This document shows positions 1 through 12,054 of a DNA stretch of 64,000 nucleotides, one piece after another (the stretch's first letter is position 1; every line of letters begins with the position of its first letter). Made by a program: the position numbers and the translations under genes. The DNA lies in contig NC_081412.1 of assembly GCF_030272615.1 (NCBI RefSeq), forward strand, positions 546,604,202 to 546,668,201, written 5' to 3'. Source of the stretch: Cryptomeria japonica (taxonomy: Eukaryota > Streptophyta > Pinopsida > Cupressales > Cupressaceae). The notes below the pieces were generated by a model that was not told the DNA's origin, made no database searches, and saw nothing but the letters and a program-made list of their open reading frames with translations.

Positions 1-1420
1 CATGTAGTTCTCTACAAAGTCAACAACCGAAAGTATACTACCAACAAGAAATGTATCCTTACATATTTGAAATTGACCATCTAGCCATCTGGCATTTTGA
101 GTGTGTTTAACATATTTAGGTACGATGTTACTCTTGAATTAATTCATAAGTGCATGAACACTAACTTTTTCAGTGATTAGATTGCATCATTTTTTGACCT
201 TTCCATCCTTCAGTGGATACTCAATAGTTTTAAATCTTTTAACATCAACTAATTGTTGTCCAAAATCATTTGAAAGATTTTCATGCAAACATTCATCCAA
301 CAATGCAAGATTGCCACATATATCACATACACGAGAAACACATGCATTGAAAAGAAAATTTTGTTCATTTAGTGGGTTGCAAAACAAACTTGAAATAAAC
401 TCCTTTATAGTTTCAAGTTGTATATTTATACCACATTGTTGGAACATTCCATTACTATGCATGGTAACATGTATATATCAAAATACATCATAATGGTAGT
501 GAAATTGAACATGAGTTTTGTGGCAACATGTGACTCTTTCCTTGTTAATTTGAACATACCAAGGTTTACACTTTTCAAAAGACCTTTGACAAATGCTAAT
601 AGTCAACACCTTATCATCCAAAATTTTTTTATACAATTTAGTTTGAGTCATGTCCAATAGGTGTTTTGGATGTGGATCATGAATTTATTACCCAACTCTT
701 AATTTAAGAACATCTCTAACATTAGGTGATACTCTGGTATTATCATGTTAGAAATTTTTGATCAAATTTTTGACTTCACCAGTAAGTTTCATATCAGACC
801 TTAGTAGTCTACCACTAAAAGTCCACAATTTGTTTAAGATATCCACTTATGTTACTCATCATTCTTTTATTAGAAGTTGTTTGGCTTACTAAAGATGTTG
901 TTATTGTCCGTCGTGCCACATTTTTATCTTTAGAATGACTTTTCTTTCCAATTGTATCAAAGGCGCTAGCAAGAGTCGATACAACTTGTTTTAAAGACTC
1001 ATCCTTCTTCTTGGGTTTGACATAAAAGCCTAACTTCTTCATCACTTTTCGCATTTTAGTCATTTTAATTAGTTGTACCATTAATTGACATTGAAACCCA
1101 AATTTCTTATTATAAAAAAAATGTTTAAACAATCTATTTGCATGTGTCCTAATCTGTCTCCATGAAACCAAGCCAGGAAGGTTGTCTAGTACATCACTTT
1201 TAATTTCAAAATTTTCATTCATTTGATTATCATTCAAACATGTTTCATTTTCAATTGGTGTTTCAATGTCTACATACACATTATTGGTTTTAGTTGCAGG
1301 TGGATTTTCAATTTCATTTGGAGTTTCAAATTCAGTTTCAATTTCAGTTTCAAGTTGAGATCTAGTTTCATTTGGGGTTTCAATTTGGATTTCAATTTTA
1401 GTTTCAACTTGAGTTCTAAT
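1..1420 (-). pseudogene. Gene X, C-terminal part: transposon-like gene, interrupted and decayed
   Basis: Minus-strand remnant that runs off the left edge. From 1420 down to about 818 it is open: a repetitive Glu/Thr/Asn-rich linker (1420-1290), then a basic region containing WRQIRTHANRLFKHFF (about 1160-1110). A stop near 815 looks like a frameshift, because related-looking coding continues in the next frame to about 750. Degenerate coding follows, with Cys/His pairs (CDICGN near 300) and, at the window edge, the motif DFVENY. From memory, plant and animal genomes hold an uncharacterised transposon-like family with DFAEN in this position, whose first Asp could be a DDE-type catalytic residue; that assignment is inference. 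The other part lies at 16034-16381, beyond inserted element NA-1. The sequence is a pseudogene: it has an insertion, at least one frameshift and several stops. Confidence 0.5.
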
Positions 1421-2600
1421 TGATGAATACTAAGAGGGGGAGGTGAGTTAGTATACCAAAAAATACTGTACTCAAACTTCTAAACAGTTTAGTAGATAAC
1501 CGGTGCAACAAATTTACTAATAAACCGGTTAAGATAAATGCAAACCAAATAGAAAATAAAGCATTCACCCACAAAAGCACAATCACCATAACACAAGATA
1601 TTTGATGTGGAAATCCAAATGGGAAAAAACACGGTGAGCAAAAACTCACAAGTAACTATCTGCAGAATAGAAACCAGACTGGTTAAGTTCAGATCGGTTA
1701 AGGTCATACAATGTTCTTCACTAGAATAGATCCTGTTAGGAATCTAGATCTCTATTAGGAGATAAGTCCTATTAAAGACTAACTTGTTAGAGGATTTCAG
1801 ATCCACAGTTGTGAACCACCTTTTTAGAGGATTTACAAAGGCTTTGTTGGGCCTACCCGGTTAAGGGTTTCCAACTTGTCAAAGATGCGATTAATCAACA
1901 AGTGAGTGATCTAGCTAATAGCACAATCTGCTTAATTAGATCCTTGATAGCTCATTGTTAGTGCATTTCAGTATTACTTCAGTCTTCAATATCTCCACCC
2001 TCTAACTCTTCACACAGACCTAATCTTCTTTGCAAACATCGCACATAACCTTATCACACTTCTAATGCATCATACATACAAACCCTTGACATGATGTCCT
2101 TATAAAGGAATCTGATTTCATGTCAGTCCAATAGGATTAGACTACAAGTTCCTAGGTTCAGTGCATCCAGACACATTTGGTAACATGACACAAGATCACC
2201 GCCAAAGTGTTGGTGGATGATAATTCATCACACATTACAAAAATACTGGTTGGTAACTCATCACAAAGTAATACCAGTTAATACAATATACCGATTACCA
2301 GTTTGTCCAAAATACATAGTGTTCCGATCAAAAGTTAACTACCACTTGGGTCCTTCGTACCACTTGATCTCCTTGAACCGCTTGAAGTCTCCATACCGCT
2401 TGAGCTCTTCAGTCAATCTGTGACTGGTAAACATCTTTTGCAAAATACCAATAGTCTAAAGACTATACATTACACAATACACAATACTGGTTGGAACAAT
2501 TACCAGTTGAGCATAACTCATACATCAATAAAGTGTGTGTCCACCATAAAGAAAGTGGGTGTCCATCAATGACAATCAAAACATCATCAAAATGCCAACA
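1421..2600 (-). repeat. NA-1 3' LTR
   Basis: 1,180 bp; in the sense direction it starts TGTTGGCATT at 2600 and ends ATTCATCA at 1421. It matches 14866-16028 closely (same ordered words, few substitutions) and differs more from the NA-2 and NA-3 LTRs, which is how the pairs were assigned. Near its end, arms ATACTAA (1427-1433) and TTAGTAT (1448-1454) flank a G-rich stretch. Confidence 0.9.
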
Positions 2601-2618
2601 ATCTCCCCCTTTGGCATT
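2601..2618 (-). promoter_or_regulatory. NA-1 polypurine tract
   Basis: The minus strand reads AATGCCAAAGGGGGAGAT immediately before the 3' LTR start TGTTGGCATT. This is the plus-strand priming site of the element. The same tract, with small changes, precedes the LTRs at 5980, 19603, 35694, 50514 and 53760. Confidence 0.85.
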
Positions 2619-2879
2619 GATGACAACACTTAGGAAAATTTTGACATCCTAGTGTTTTTACAACAAAAATTGCCATAATCAAAATTACTCCCCCTAAGCA
2701 TATACACTGTCCCTTTTTGCAAAAATTACAATATACACTACTCCCCTAAAATGGTAACATGAAAGTACATGAAACGGTAACATTCACCAAAATTTTAAAA
2801 ACTACTCCCCCTTTGCCAAGAATGACAAAGTAATGTAGAATAACCCATGTTTCCTTATATATAAAAATAGAGTAAATGT

Positions 2880-4809
2880 TTATGACAATAAGGAATGAAA
2901 CTTATCAAAAACATATTTAAAGTCCTGCATAAAAGTTATCTTGGCCAATGTCCATGATTCAAGTAATGAGGTAGAAACCTCACTTTCTATCTGCATCTAG
3001 AATACCAATTCTTTCATGGCATCAATGGTACGCTTCTCTTGAGTTACCGTGATAGCTTCCAGATTGAGAAAATTTTTTTGAAGAATCTGCAGTCTGGGCA
3101 ATAAGACCAGTTGAAGCTCTTGTAAATCTCTAGTCCGGTTGCATATTTTGAATTCCATCCTGGCAGTTTGAAGCTGATAGTGATGAATTGTTTGCTCATA
3201 TGTAGTGAATGAATCATATGGCATCTTGAAGTTGCTTATATATGCCTATAACTCTGATTGGATTTTTATCTTTTTGGGTAAGCACATCATCACAAAATAG
3301 ATGGGGCTGGCAGATTTTACTCAATAGTAGTTTGCCCTCATCCATAGCAACATTGATATCCTTTTGGTGTTTCAGAAGTTGTGACCAGAGCTCATTCATT
3401 TTCTTGACTAAGGCAGTGTTGAGTACCTTTTCACGAGTCTTCTTCGCAGTGGCTGCATCAACATCTTCCAAACATTGTACCTGGTCCTCCACAATGGTAC
3501 ACAGAAGTTTAAGCTTGGATAGAGAGGAATCAGTATTGGGGAGGTTAGTACCAAGAATCAGACTGGTAAGGGTGTGAACCGCAGTTTGAATGACATCTTG
3601 TTCCTTCTTCCCCCGTAGTGCTTCTGGTCTCTCCTGTGCAAGTTTTATGCTTTGAAGTAGCTCAGACTCATTTGTCAATTGAAGATCAATAGGACTGGTG
3701 GTGTCAACTAGTTTGGCTTGATCACCAGTTGCCATAGGAGTCTCCACTTGTTTTCTCTTCTCTGCTTCCTTCTCCTCTTTTGCTTTCTTCTTATCCTCTT
3801 CTTTCTTCTTTTGCTCCTCTTTCTGCTTCTCCATTTCTTTCCTCTTGTCCTCTTCTTGTTTCCTCTTCTCCTCTTGTTTCCTCTTCTCCTCTTCTTTTTT
3901 CCTCTTCTCCTCTTGTTTCCTCTTCTCCTCTTGTTTCCTCTTCTCCTCTTCTTTCATCTTCTCTTCTTCTTGTTTCCTCTTCTCTTCTTGTTTCCTCTTC
4001 TCCTCTTCTTTCCTCTTCTCTTCTTCTTGTTTCCTCTTCTCTTCTTCTTGTTTCCTCTTCTCCTCCTCTTTCCTTTTCTCTTCCTCTTTCCTTGTTTTCT
4101 CATCCTTTTCCTTGTCTTGTTTCTCTCTTTCTACTTTGTCTCTGTCCTATTTTTCTTTCTTTGCTTTTTCTTTATCATGTTTCTCTTTCTCTGTGTCAGG
4201 AGTGACATCCTCAACATCTAATGCATCCACATCAATGGGATCATTTTTCTCTATCACTCTTTCACTTTCACTGTCAAATGCCTCATCCGGTTTTCCTAAT
4301 GGTAGGTCAGGTTCTTGTTCAGCCTTCAGATTGGCCTCAGACACTTGGTGTAACCTAACAACATCTTTAGCATGTAAATTTGTGTCCTTATCCACTTCAG
4401 AAGCTCTTCCTTCTAGCAGCCTGAGTCTTCTCCTTCTCATGAAAAAGAGGCCTTTGTTTTTATCTATTATATCAAATAATTCTGAATTTGAAGCATCAGG
4501 AAAATATTGTACAAAAATTTTCTCCCTGATCTCCTGTTCTTTCTCAATGGCAATGCGCCATTTATTATTCAAAGAATTATATAAAGAATCAAGTGTAATC
4601 GATCTAATTTCTGATGGCGACCGATCATTAACACATAAATATTTAATGATTTCCTGCTTGACTTCTTCTTTCTCACTATCAGTAAAATCATCAAAATATT
4701 CTTTTAAATCGTCAAGCACTTTCCTCTTAATATTCTTAATAGTCTTTTGACAATGTGTCATTGGCTTATAAGAGGAAATATCTATATTTCCTGGTGCTGA
4801 GGTTGCAGG
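2880..4809 (-). pseudogene. NA-1 ORF2, C-terminal part
   Basis: Second part of the non-canonical ORF2 of NA-1; the N-terminal part is at 12055-13104. In sense order it has the THCQKTIKNIKRKVL segment (about 4760), FMRRRRLRLLEG (about 4430), an acidic PIDVDALD motif (about 4225), a long Lys/Glu/Arg-rich repeat (4150-3780) and a coiled-coil tail with SIKLAQERPEALRGKK and LLPRLQILQK. One nonsense codon (CAG to TAG, about 2997) precedes the normal end at 2880 seen by comparison with NA-3. No known domain is recognised. It could be a structural or accessory protein of the particle, or a captured cellular gene; the sequence does not decide. Confidence 0.6.
3780..4150 (-). repeat. Lys/Glu-rich tandem repeat inside ORF2 of NA-1
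   Basis: The plus strand is a long run of CTT/TCC-type triplets. In the ORF2 frame it encodes repeated KRKQEEE-like units, consistent with a charged single alpha-helix or coiled coil. The long plus-strand Leu/Ser/Phe frames here are artefacts of this repeat. Matching blocks lie at 7190-7565 and 36900-37320. Confidence 0.8.
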
Positions 4810-5980
4810 TGATGAATACTAAGAGGGGGGGGGGTGAATTAGTGTACCAAAAAGTACTAAACTCAAATAGTTTAACAGTCTAGCAGTAAACCGATATAAC
4901 AGTTTAAGTTACAAACCGGTTAACACAAATGCAAACCAAACAGCAAGTAAGGCATTCACCCATAGAAGCACAATCACCATAACACAAGAGATTTTGAGGT
5001 GGAAACCCAAATGGGAAAAACCACGGTGAGATGAAACTCACAAGTAACTATTTGCAGAATAGTAACTAGACCGGTTAAGGTCATACAATGTACTTTACCA
5101 GAATAGATCCTGTTAGGAATCTCAATCTCTGTTAGGAGATAAGTTCGATTAAAGACTACCTTGTGAGAGGATTTTAGATCCATAGATGTGAATCACCTTG
5201 TTAGAGGATTTACAATGGCTTTTTTGGGCCTACCCGGTTAAGGGTTTCTAACTTGTCAAAGATGTGAGTAATCAACAAGTGAATGATCTAGCCAAATGGC
5301 ACAGTCTATTTGATTAGATCCATGGTAGCTCATTGCTAATGCATTTTAGAATTACTTCAGTCTTCAGTAAATCCACACTCTGTTACAACACATAGACTTG
5401 ATCTTCTATATTAAGATCACACATACAAGAACTCATCAACCACCAAAAATCCCTAACAGCTACACCCGCTAAAACCTTAGACATGATGTCCTTAAAAGGA
5501 ATCTGATTTCATGTTGGTCCAATAGGATTACATTGCAAGTTCCTAGGTTCATTTTATCTAGACATATTTGGTAACATGACACAAAATCACCGTCAAAGTG
5601 TCGGTGGATGGTAACTCATCACAAGAATATACCGATTGGTAACTCATCACAGAGTATTACCAGTTGGTAACTCAGAGTAATACCGGTTTAATTATTAAAT
5701 AGATTACCGGTTGACAAAAAATGAAGACTAGGAAAATGATAACTGTCACTTTTAGTTCCTTTTCTCTGTTCCACTTGAGATCCTCGAACTGCTTGAGGTC
5801 TTCATGCCACTTGAGATCGGTAAACACTCTGCAAAACATTGATAGCCTAAAGACTATAATACATGGTATCGATTTGGAACAAATATCAGTTGAGTATAAT
5901 TCATACATTCAAAAAGTGATCTCATAGCAAGTGTGTGTCCATCAATGACAATCACATCATAATCATCAAAAATGCCAACA
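4810..5980 (-). repeat. NA-2 3' LTR
   Basis: 1,171 bp, from TGTTGGCATT (5980) to ATTCATCA (4810) on the minus strand. It is nearer to the NA-3 LTRs than to those of NA-1. PPT lies at 5981-5998, with one change in the purine run (the plus strand reads atctgcccct). Confidence 0.88.
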
Positions 5981-6252
5981 ATCTGCCCCTTTGGCATTGA
6001 TGGCAACACTTAGGAAATAAATTTGATGTCTAAGTGTTTTACAAAAAAAATGTCATAATTAAAATTACTCCCCTTAAGCATATACACTATGCCTTTGCAG
6101 AAAACACAATGTATACTACTCCCTTAGAGAGATAAACATGAAAGTATACATAGCATGCATCAAAATTTTAAATACCAGAATACTTCTCCCCCTTTGCCAA
6201 CAATGACAAAATACAGCTGAATAACCCCTATTTCTATTAGCTGAATAAATGT

Positions 6253-9200
6253 TTATGACAATAAATAGTGAAACTTGTCAAAAATAGATTTAAAGTCCTG
6301 CATAAATTGCTTCATGGATAAGGACCATGACTCAAGCAATGAGGTAGAAACCTCATTCTCTATTTGCATCTGATAGACCTGTTCGTCCATGGCATCCAAG
6401 GTACTCATCTCTTGAGTGACTGTTAGGGCATCTAGATTGAGATAGCATTTCTGCAGTATTTGCAGTCTTGGTAGTAGAACCGGTTGTAGTTCCTACAAAT
6501 CCCTAGACCAGTTTCTAATCTCCAAATCAATTCTTGCAGCCTGATGTTGAAACCGGTGAACGGTTTGCCCATAAGTGGTAAAGGAATCATATGGTGTCTT
6601 GAAGGTGCTTAAGAATGTCTGCAAATTAGTTTGCAGTTTGTCTTTTTGAGTAAGCACATCATCACATAATAGATGGGTTTGGCATATCTTACTGAGCAGT
6701 AATTTCCCCTCATCCATTGCATCTCTAATGTCCTTCTGTGCCTTCTGCAGATTGGACCGGAGCTCATGTAACTTTTTCACCAAGGTAGTGTTCAAAGCCT
6801 TTTGATGCTTCTTTTGTGCTTTGGCTTCAACAACTTCTTCCAAGCTTTCTACCTGGTCCTCCACCACTGTGCATAAGAGTTTCAGTTGGGCTAGAGAGGA
6901 GTCGGTAATAGGGAGGTTGGTACTAGGTATTAAACCGGTAAGAGTGTCCACCGCAGCTTGGATCACGTCTTTCTCCTTCTTCCTCCTTATCACCTCTAGG
7001 CATTCTTGAGCAAGCTTAATGCTTTGTAGTAGCTCTGATTCGTTAGTAGATTGGAGGTCAATGGGACTGGTAATGTCAGCCGGTTTCGCTTGACTACCGG
7101 TTGCCTTTAGAGTCTCCACTTGAGTGCTTTTTGCTGCTTCCTCCTTCTCTTTCACTCTTAGCTTGTCTTCTTCTGCCTTCTTTTTCTCCTCTTACTCTAT
7201 TTTTCTTTTCTCTTCTTCCTTTTTCTTCTCTTCTTTCTGCTTCTCTTTGTCCTCATCCTTCTTCTTCTTCTCCTCTTCTTTTCTCTTCTCCTCTTCCTGC
7301 TTCCTCTTCTCCTCTTCCTTTCTCTTCTCCTCTGCCTGTTTCTTTTCTTCTTCCTTCTCTGCTTCCTTCTTCTTCTTCTCTTCCTCTTGTCTCTTTTCTT
7401 CTTCCTTCCATTTCTTTTCTGCTTCCTTCTCTTGTCTCTTATTCTCCTCTTCTTTTCTCCCATCCTCTTCCTGTTTCCTCTTTTCTTCTTCTTTTCTCTT
7501 TTCCTCTTCATCTGCCTGTTTCTTCTTTCCTTCTTCATGTTGCTTCTTCTCTTCCTCTACCTATTTTTCTTATCCTATCAATTTTGTTGATGTACCCAGA
7601 GTAACATCATCACCATTCAAGGCATCAACATCAATGGGTTCCATTTGATCAGTGACTGGTACTCCTTCACTATCATACGCTTCATCCAATTGATTGATTT
7701 CCAGTTCTTGCTCAACTTTCCTGTTGGCATCTACCACTTGGTGCAACTTTCGAGTGGGTTGAGCAAGGGAGTGGGTATCTTTTACCACTTCCGAAACTTT
7801 TCCTTCTAGCAACAGGAGTCTCCTTCTTCTCATGAAGAAGAGGCCCTTATATCTCTCCACCACTTCATAAAGTTTTGATTTAAGCACATGAGGAAAGTAT
7901 TGTGCAAATACTTCCTCTCTTATTTCTAGTTCCTTCTCTATGGTAATGTGCCATTTGTTATCCAAAGAATTATATAAAGAATCAGGTGTCTCAGATTTAA
8001 TTTTTGATGGCCATCGGTCATTAATACATAAATAATTAATGACTTCCTATTCAATTTCTTCCTTTTCATCATCATTAAAATCATCAAATCACTCTTTAAA
8101 ATCACCAAGAACTTTTCTTCTAATATTCTTAATAGTTCTTTGACAATGTGTCAAAGGTTTGTAGGAGAAAATATCAATATTTATCGGTGCAGATGTTGTC
8201 GGTTCATTCTTTTTATTTTTCCTCGTTTGCCTAGTATTTTTAGGTTGTTCTTTAGACACATTATCCTCTGAGTCTGGTGTGTTGTCTTTTGTCTTCCTCT
8301 TTCTCTCAAAGACTTTGGCGGGTGCAGCTTCTAGTTTCTTCTTTGTTGGTGACCGCTTGGTCACTTTGGGACTTGGTGCAGTAACTAGTACCGATACTGA
8401 AGGCACTGCCTTTCCCTTCTTTACTAACGGTTCTTCAACCAGTGTAACCCTTTCCAAATAGGTGTCGGTTCTCTTTGCCTTTGGATCAAGGGGTGAGGCA
8501 AGTAGGGTAGAGGCAGACCCATCTAGCATGTCATACATTACCTCATATCACATGGGTTCCACTTCTTCCTGTATAGGCTCAACCGCCTCCATTATGCACT
8601 CATAAACTTTGATGGTGAAGCAAATGTCATCTTCATATTTCTTGACAATATCACCTGATATTCTCACTCTTTGGCTCATTTTGCATTTGAACTCATCAAA
8701 TTATTTGTTCAGAACTTCTGGATAATTGGTTCCAACCGCTTGAAGGCTTTCCTTGATTTGCTTTGTAATCAGTTGGTCGGCAGACCACTGAATATCTCTG
8801 ACTCTTGGGAAGTAACCTTGGAAGTAGAAGAACAACCCAACCAATAGTTGTCCAAACTTAAATCTCAAGGCATTGTCCTATTTATCAACTTCAATTTTAC
8901 CAGAAGTTGCCTTTGCATACAGGTGCATAAATCAAATGATGCATCTTCTTTGATAATCCTGTAAGAAGTATTTACTGTTGCAGCAAAGACAGAGTTGATC
9001 CTGCTAGCATAGAATGTCTGATAACCTATTACCATGCAGGAATATTTGACTAGATCATCCTTGATAAGATTGATGGTCATTCCCCGTTGGTCGCTCATAG
9101 AACCGGTGAGCTTGGTCATATCGGTGTTGTTGATCTTCCTTAGGACTGGCACTTCACCGATGTTACAAAAATAGGTGATGGCATGAATAGCTTTCGGTGT

Positions 9201-9554
9201 GATGTCATGTGTCCACTCTAAGTATATTTTTTCACCATGCACTCTGCTCAGAATGATGCGGATGTGATCATCTAAAAACTCTTCAAGAAAATAGACTACA
9301 TTGTGAAGCTTCTTCTTTTCTAGGATGCTGAATTCTGGTTTAATCTTCTTGTCCTTCCCACAGAATAAACTCAACAAGGAATGGATTACAAGAGATCCTA
9401 AGTCTTCAATTTTACAGTCAATGTAATCAGAAATGCCTTCCTCCACTATAATACTAGTGGGTATTTGAGATAGGGCATTATATTTTGCCTTCTGTTGGAT
9501 GAAGTCTACTGGATCAATGTGTGCACTAGGACTAGAGTGTGATGCGGAAGCCAT
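6253..9554 (-). pseudogene. NA-2 ORF2, non-canonical retroelement gene
   Basis: About 1,100 codons, starting at ATG 9554 (MASASHSSPS), as in NA-1 and NA-3. The N-terminal domain (to about residue 230) includes YIDCKIEDLGSL, IILSRVHGEKIYLE, LTGSMSDQRGMTI and MVIGYQTFYASRIN. A one-base deletion near 8875 breaks the frame. Then come a basic, Pro-rich linker (8538-8150), the THCQRTIKNIRRKVL segment, FMRRRRLLLLEGK, the acidic PIDVDALNGDD motif, a Lys/Glu repeat (7565-7190) and a helical tail ending at 6253. It differs from NA-3 by frameshifts and stops. Function unknown; conservation among five elements shows it belongs to the elements and is not random open frame. Confidence 0.65.
7190..7565 (-). 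repeat. Lys/Glu-rich repeat of NA-2 ORF2
   Basis: Pyrimidine-rich plus strand encoding, on the minus strand, EEEKRK/EEKKK-like units. The repeat order differs from those of NA-1 and NA-3, as expected for replication slippage in triplet-like DNA. Confidence 0.75.
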
Positions 9555-9996
9555 GATAAACAGAGAAATTTGAGAAATACCTTCGTAATTCAAAATTTAG
9601 GGCTTGTAAATTACACTTCGCCACACACTCCTTCGGTTTCTGAAATACCGCTTTGTGTTCTACACTTGATCGATTGATATTTGCTTCTGATTCTTCTTCA
9701 AGGTTTTGAAAATTGTTCGAATCGTAGTCCAAATCGCTTTTCATCACTCAGTGCTTAAAAAAACTTCTTCGCTCGAGAACTGATAAGTGAAAAATGACTT
9801 GAAAAATCCTTTTAAACAAGTTCTTCACCTACCATAATAAATGCTCCACTATTAGGGCATAAACCCTAATTTACCTTTTACCATTTCCGATCTTCTACCA
9901 GTTGACAGGTATCACATACCTGTTAAGGTCTTTTATTGGTGTAAAACGGGGGTTCGAAACATTTCACCGTTTTCTCCCCCTAAGCTTTTCTGATGT

Positions 9997-11277
9997 TTAG
10001 TTTGCCGGTTCAGTGACTTCCACACTAGGTGCAGAAACTGGTTCTTCTTGAATCACTTCTTCTGGCTTCTTCTTCTAGGTTTTCTTCATATCTGCTTGAA
10101 AATTTTCAACATCAATCTTTCCTTCTGAAGTGATCGGTATATCATTTGATACATTCTTTCTCATTCTGCAGAATCTTGTTGTATGACCCGGTTTGTTGCA
10201 ATGATAGCAAATCATTCCAGGTGCTCTCTAAGGTCCATTATTCATGTTTCCATTCTTCCTTCTGCATGTTGCAACAGTGTGACCACTACCATGATAGATC
10301 AAATAGGTTGCTCTCCATCCAGTTGTTGCTTGATAGCCACTACTTCCTAACTAATGATTATAGGTATGAAACCGGTTTGGGTTCCGATTCCCAGAGGGTT
10401 CAGGAAAAACTCCTTGAATAGTTTAAGGATACCTTCCGGTGTTGTGCATGACAGAACTGCATTCAAATGCTCTATGCCCAAACTTGTTGTATGCATAACA
10501 ATTACCATTGAATCAATTGGGTCTAGGCTTATCGTTTAGAAAATAAGGAAAATTATTGTAAGCCTTACTTCTACATACGTTAGCAGTGTGTCCTTCCTTG
10601 AGACAATTAAAGAAAACAGGTTTGAACTTTTGCTTACCTTTATCCTTTGGTGCTAGTTGCTTCTTTGATGCTCCATCTTTTATTCTAGAGGTCTCACCTT
10701 CCTCATAATCAAAGAAACCAAGTCCATTAGTATTCTTTACCAGTTTAGCTGATTCAAGCTTTTGCTCTAGCTTAACAGTGCTCTTATTGAATTTGGCAAG
10801 TATTTCCTTTGACTCAGTGAGTTCTTTGGAAATAGTAGCACTGGATTCCTTTAACGTTGCATTCTCATAAACAACCATGTGTAGTTCACCTTGCATTTCT
10901 TCCTTTTCCACTTTACTTTCATGAAGATGAGCGGTAAGTGCACTGATCTCTTGCTTCAGCTTGGAGATCTCATGATCTTTGTCTTTTATCAGATCTTCAA
11001 CTTTACTCCGGTTCTCAAGCTCTTGACACATTCTGATAGTCAATCCTTCAAGTTTCCTTCTTAGGTTGGCATTGGACTCATTCAGTTTTTCAACTTCTTG
11101 AACTAGGGCTTCCATGTCTGCTTCATCAGAAGAACTATTTTCAGTTAGCTCCATCAATTTTTCAGCATGCTCTCTTCCTTTTGCCTGAGAGGCCTTATAT
11201 TCGACTTTAAGTTCATCATAGGCTTGCTCAGTCTGAGTGAGTTGATGAGTAAGTTCCCTCATAGTGTATTCCCCCAT
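9997..11277 (-). pseudogene. NA-2 ORF1: coiled-coil, zinc-knuckle gag-like protein
   Basis: Starts at ATG 11277 (MGEYTMRELTHQL), only about 35 bases after the PBS. About 200 residues of heptad-rich coiled coil (EKLMELTENSSSDEADMEAL, then DKDHEISKLKQEIS) lead to NTNGLGFFDYEEGETS and zinc knuckles of the form CxxCxxxGHxxxxC. In-frame stops interrupt the second half (the open part ends at 10513). The coiled coil followed by GLGF/Y and knuckles resembles, from knowledge of the family, the C-terminal half of SIRE/Maximus copia gag. The N-terminal gag domain is absent. Probable role: nucleocapsid-like RNA binding. Confidence 0.65.
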
Positions 11278-11327
11278 ATCTTTTTCCAAGTGGTTAGACT
11301 TATAGAAAGGTTGGCTTTGATACCAAT

Positions 11328-12054
11328 TGATGAACACTAAGAGGGGGGGGGGGGGGGGTGAATTAGTATACCAAAAAATACTGAACTCAAATAGTTTAAC
11401 AGTCTAGCAGTAAACCGGTATAACAATTTAACTAACAAATCGGTTAACACAAATGCAAACCAAGCAACAAGTAAGGAATTCACCCACAGAAGCACAATCA
11501 CCATAACACAAGAGATTTTGATGTGGAAACCCAAATGGGAAAAACCATGGTGAGATGAAACTCACAAGTAACTATCTGCAGAATAGTAACCAGATCGGTT
11601 AAAGTCAAACCGGTTAAGGTCATACAATGTTCTTTACCAGAACAGATCCTGTTAGGAATCTCAATCTCTATTAGGAAATAAGTCTAATTAAATACTACCT
11701 TGTGAGAGGATTTTAGATCCACAGATGTGAATCACCTTGTTAGTGGATTTTACAAAGGCTTTTCTGGGCCTACCCGGTTAAGGGTTTCTGACTTGTCAAA
11801 GATGTGAGTAATCATCAAGTGAATGATCTAGCAAATGGCACAGTCTACTTGATTAGATCCATGGTAGCTCATTGCTAATGCATTTCAACATTACTTCATT
11901 CTTCAGTAAATCCACACTCTGTTACAGTAAAACAGACTTGATCTTCTCTATTAAGATCGCACATACAAGAACTCATCAACCACCAAAAACTCCTAATAGC
12001 TACACACGGTAAAACCCTAGACATGATGTCCTTAAAAGGAATATAATTTCATGT
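11328..12054 (-). repeat. NA-2 5' LTR, truncated
   Basis: 727 bp retained; it follows the NA-2 3' LTR as far as the words acatgatgtcc and atttcatgtc, then switches to NA-1 ORF2 sequence at about 12054. It has the longest G-run of the window (about 17 G at 11343-11358). Confidence 0.85.

Larger units (their letters stand above)
4810..12054 (-). mobile_element. NA-2: non-autonomous LTR element nested in NA-1, 5' end deleted
   Basis: The minus-strand element lies inside ORF2 of NA-1. The 3' LTR is complete (4810-5980), the internal region is 5981-11327, and the 5' LTR (11328-about 12054) is cut after 727 bp, lacking about 440 bp of U3. PBS complement GGCTTTGATACCA lies at 11313-11325. It carries ORF1 (9997-11277) and ORF2 (6253-9554) and no pol. 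No target duplication can be seen because the right end is gone. Compared with NA-3, NA-1 coding of about 300 bp (equivalent to 37951-38254) is missing at the same junction, so one deletion removed the LTR end and adjoining NA-1 sequence. Confidence 0.85.

Noticed and set aside
1223-1423. Plus-strand Phe/Asn/Ser frame
   Set aside because: Antisense of the Glu/Thr-rich linker of gene X, which continues in register across NA-1.
3718-4750. Long plus-strand open frames rich in Leu, Ser and Phe (also at 7101-7648 and 36815-37397)
   Set aside because: They are antisense readings of the Lys/Glu-rich repeat of ORF2; composition and lack of motifs show they are shadows.
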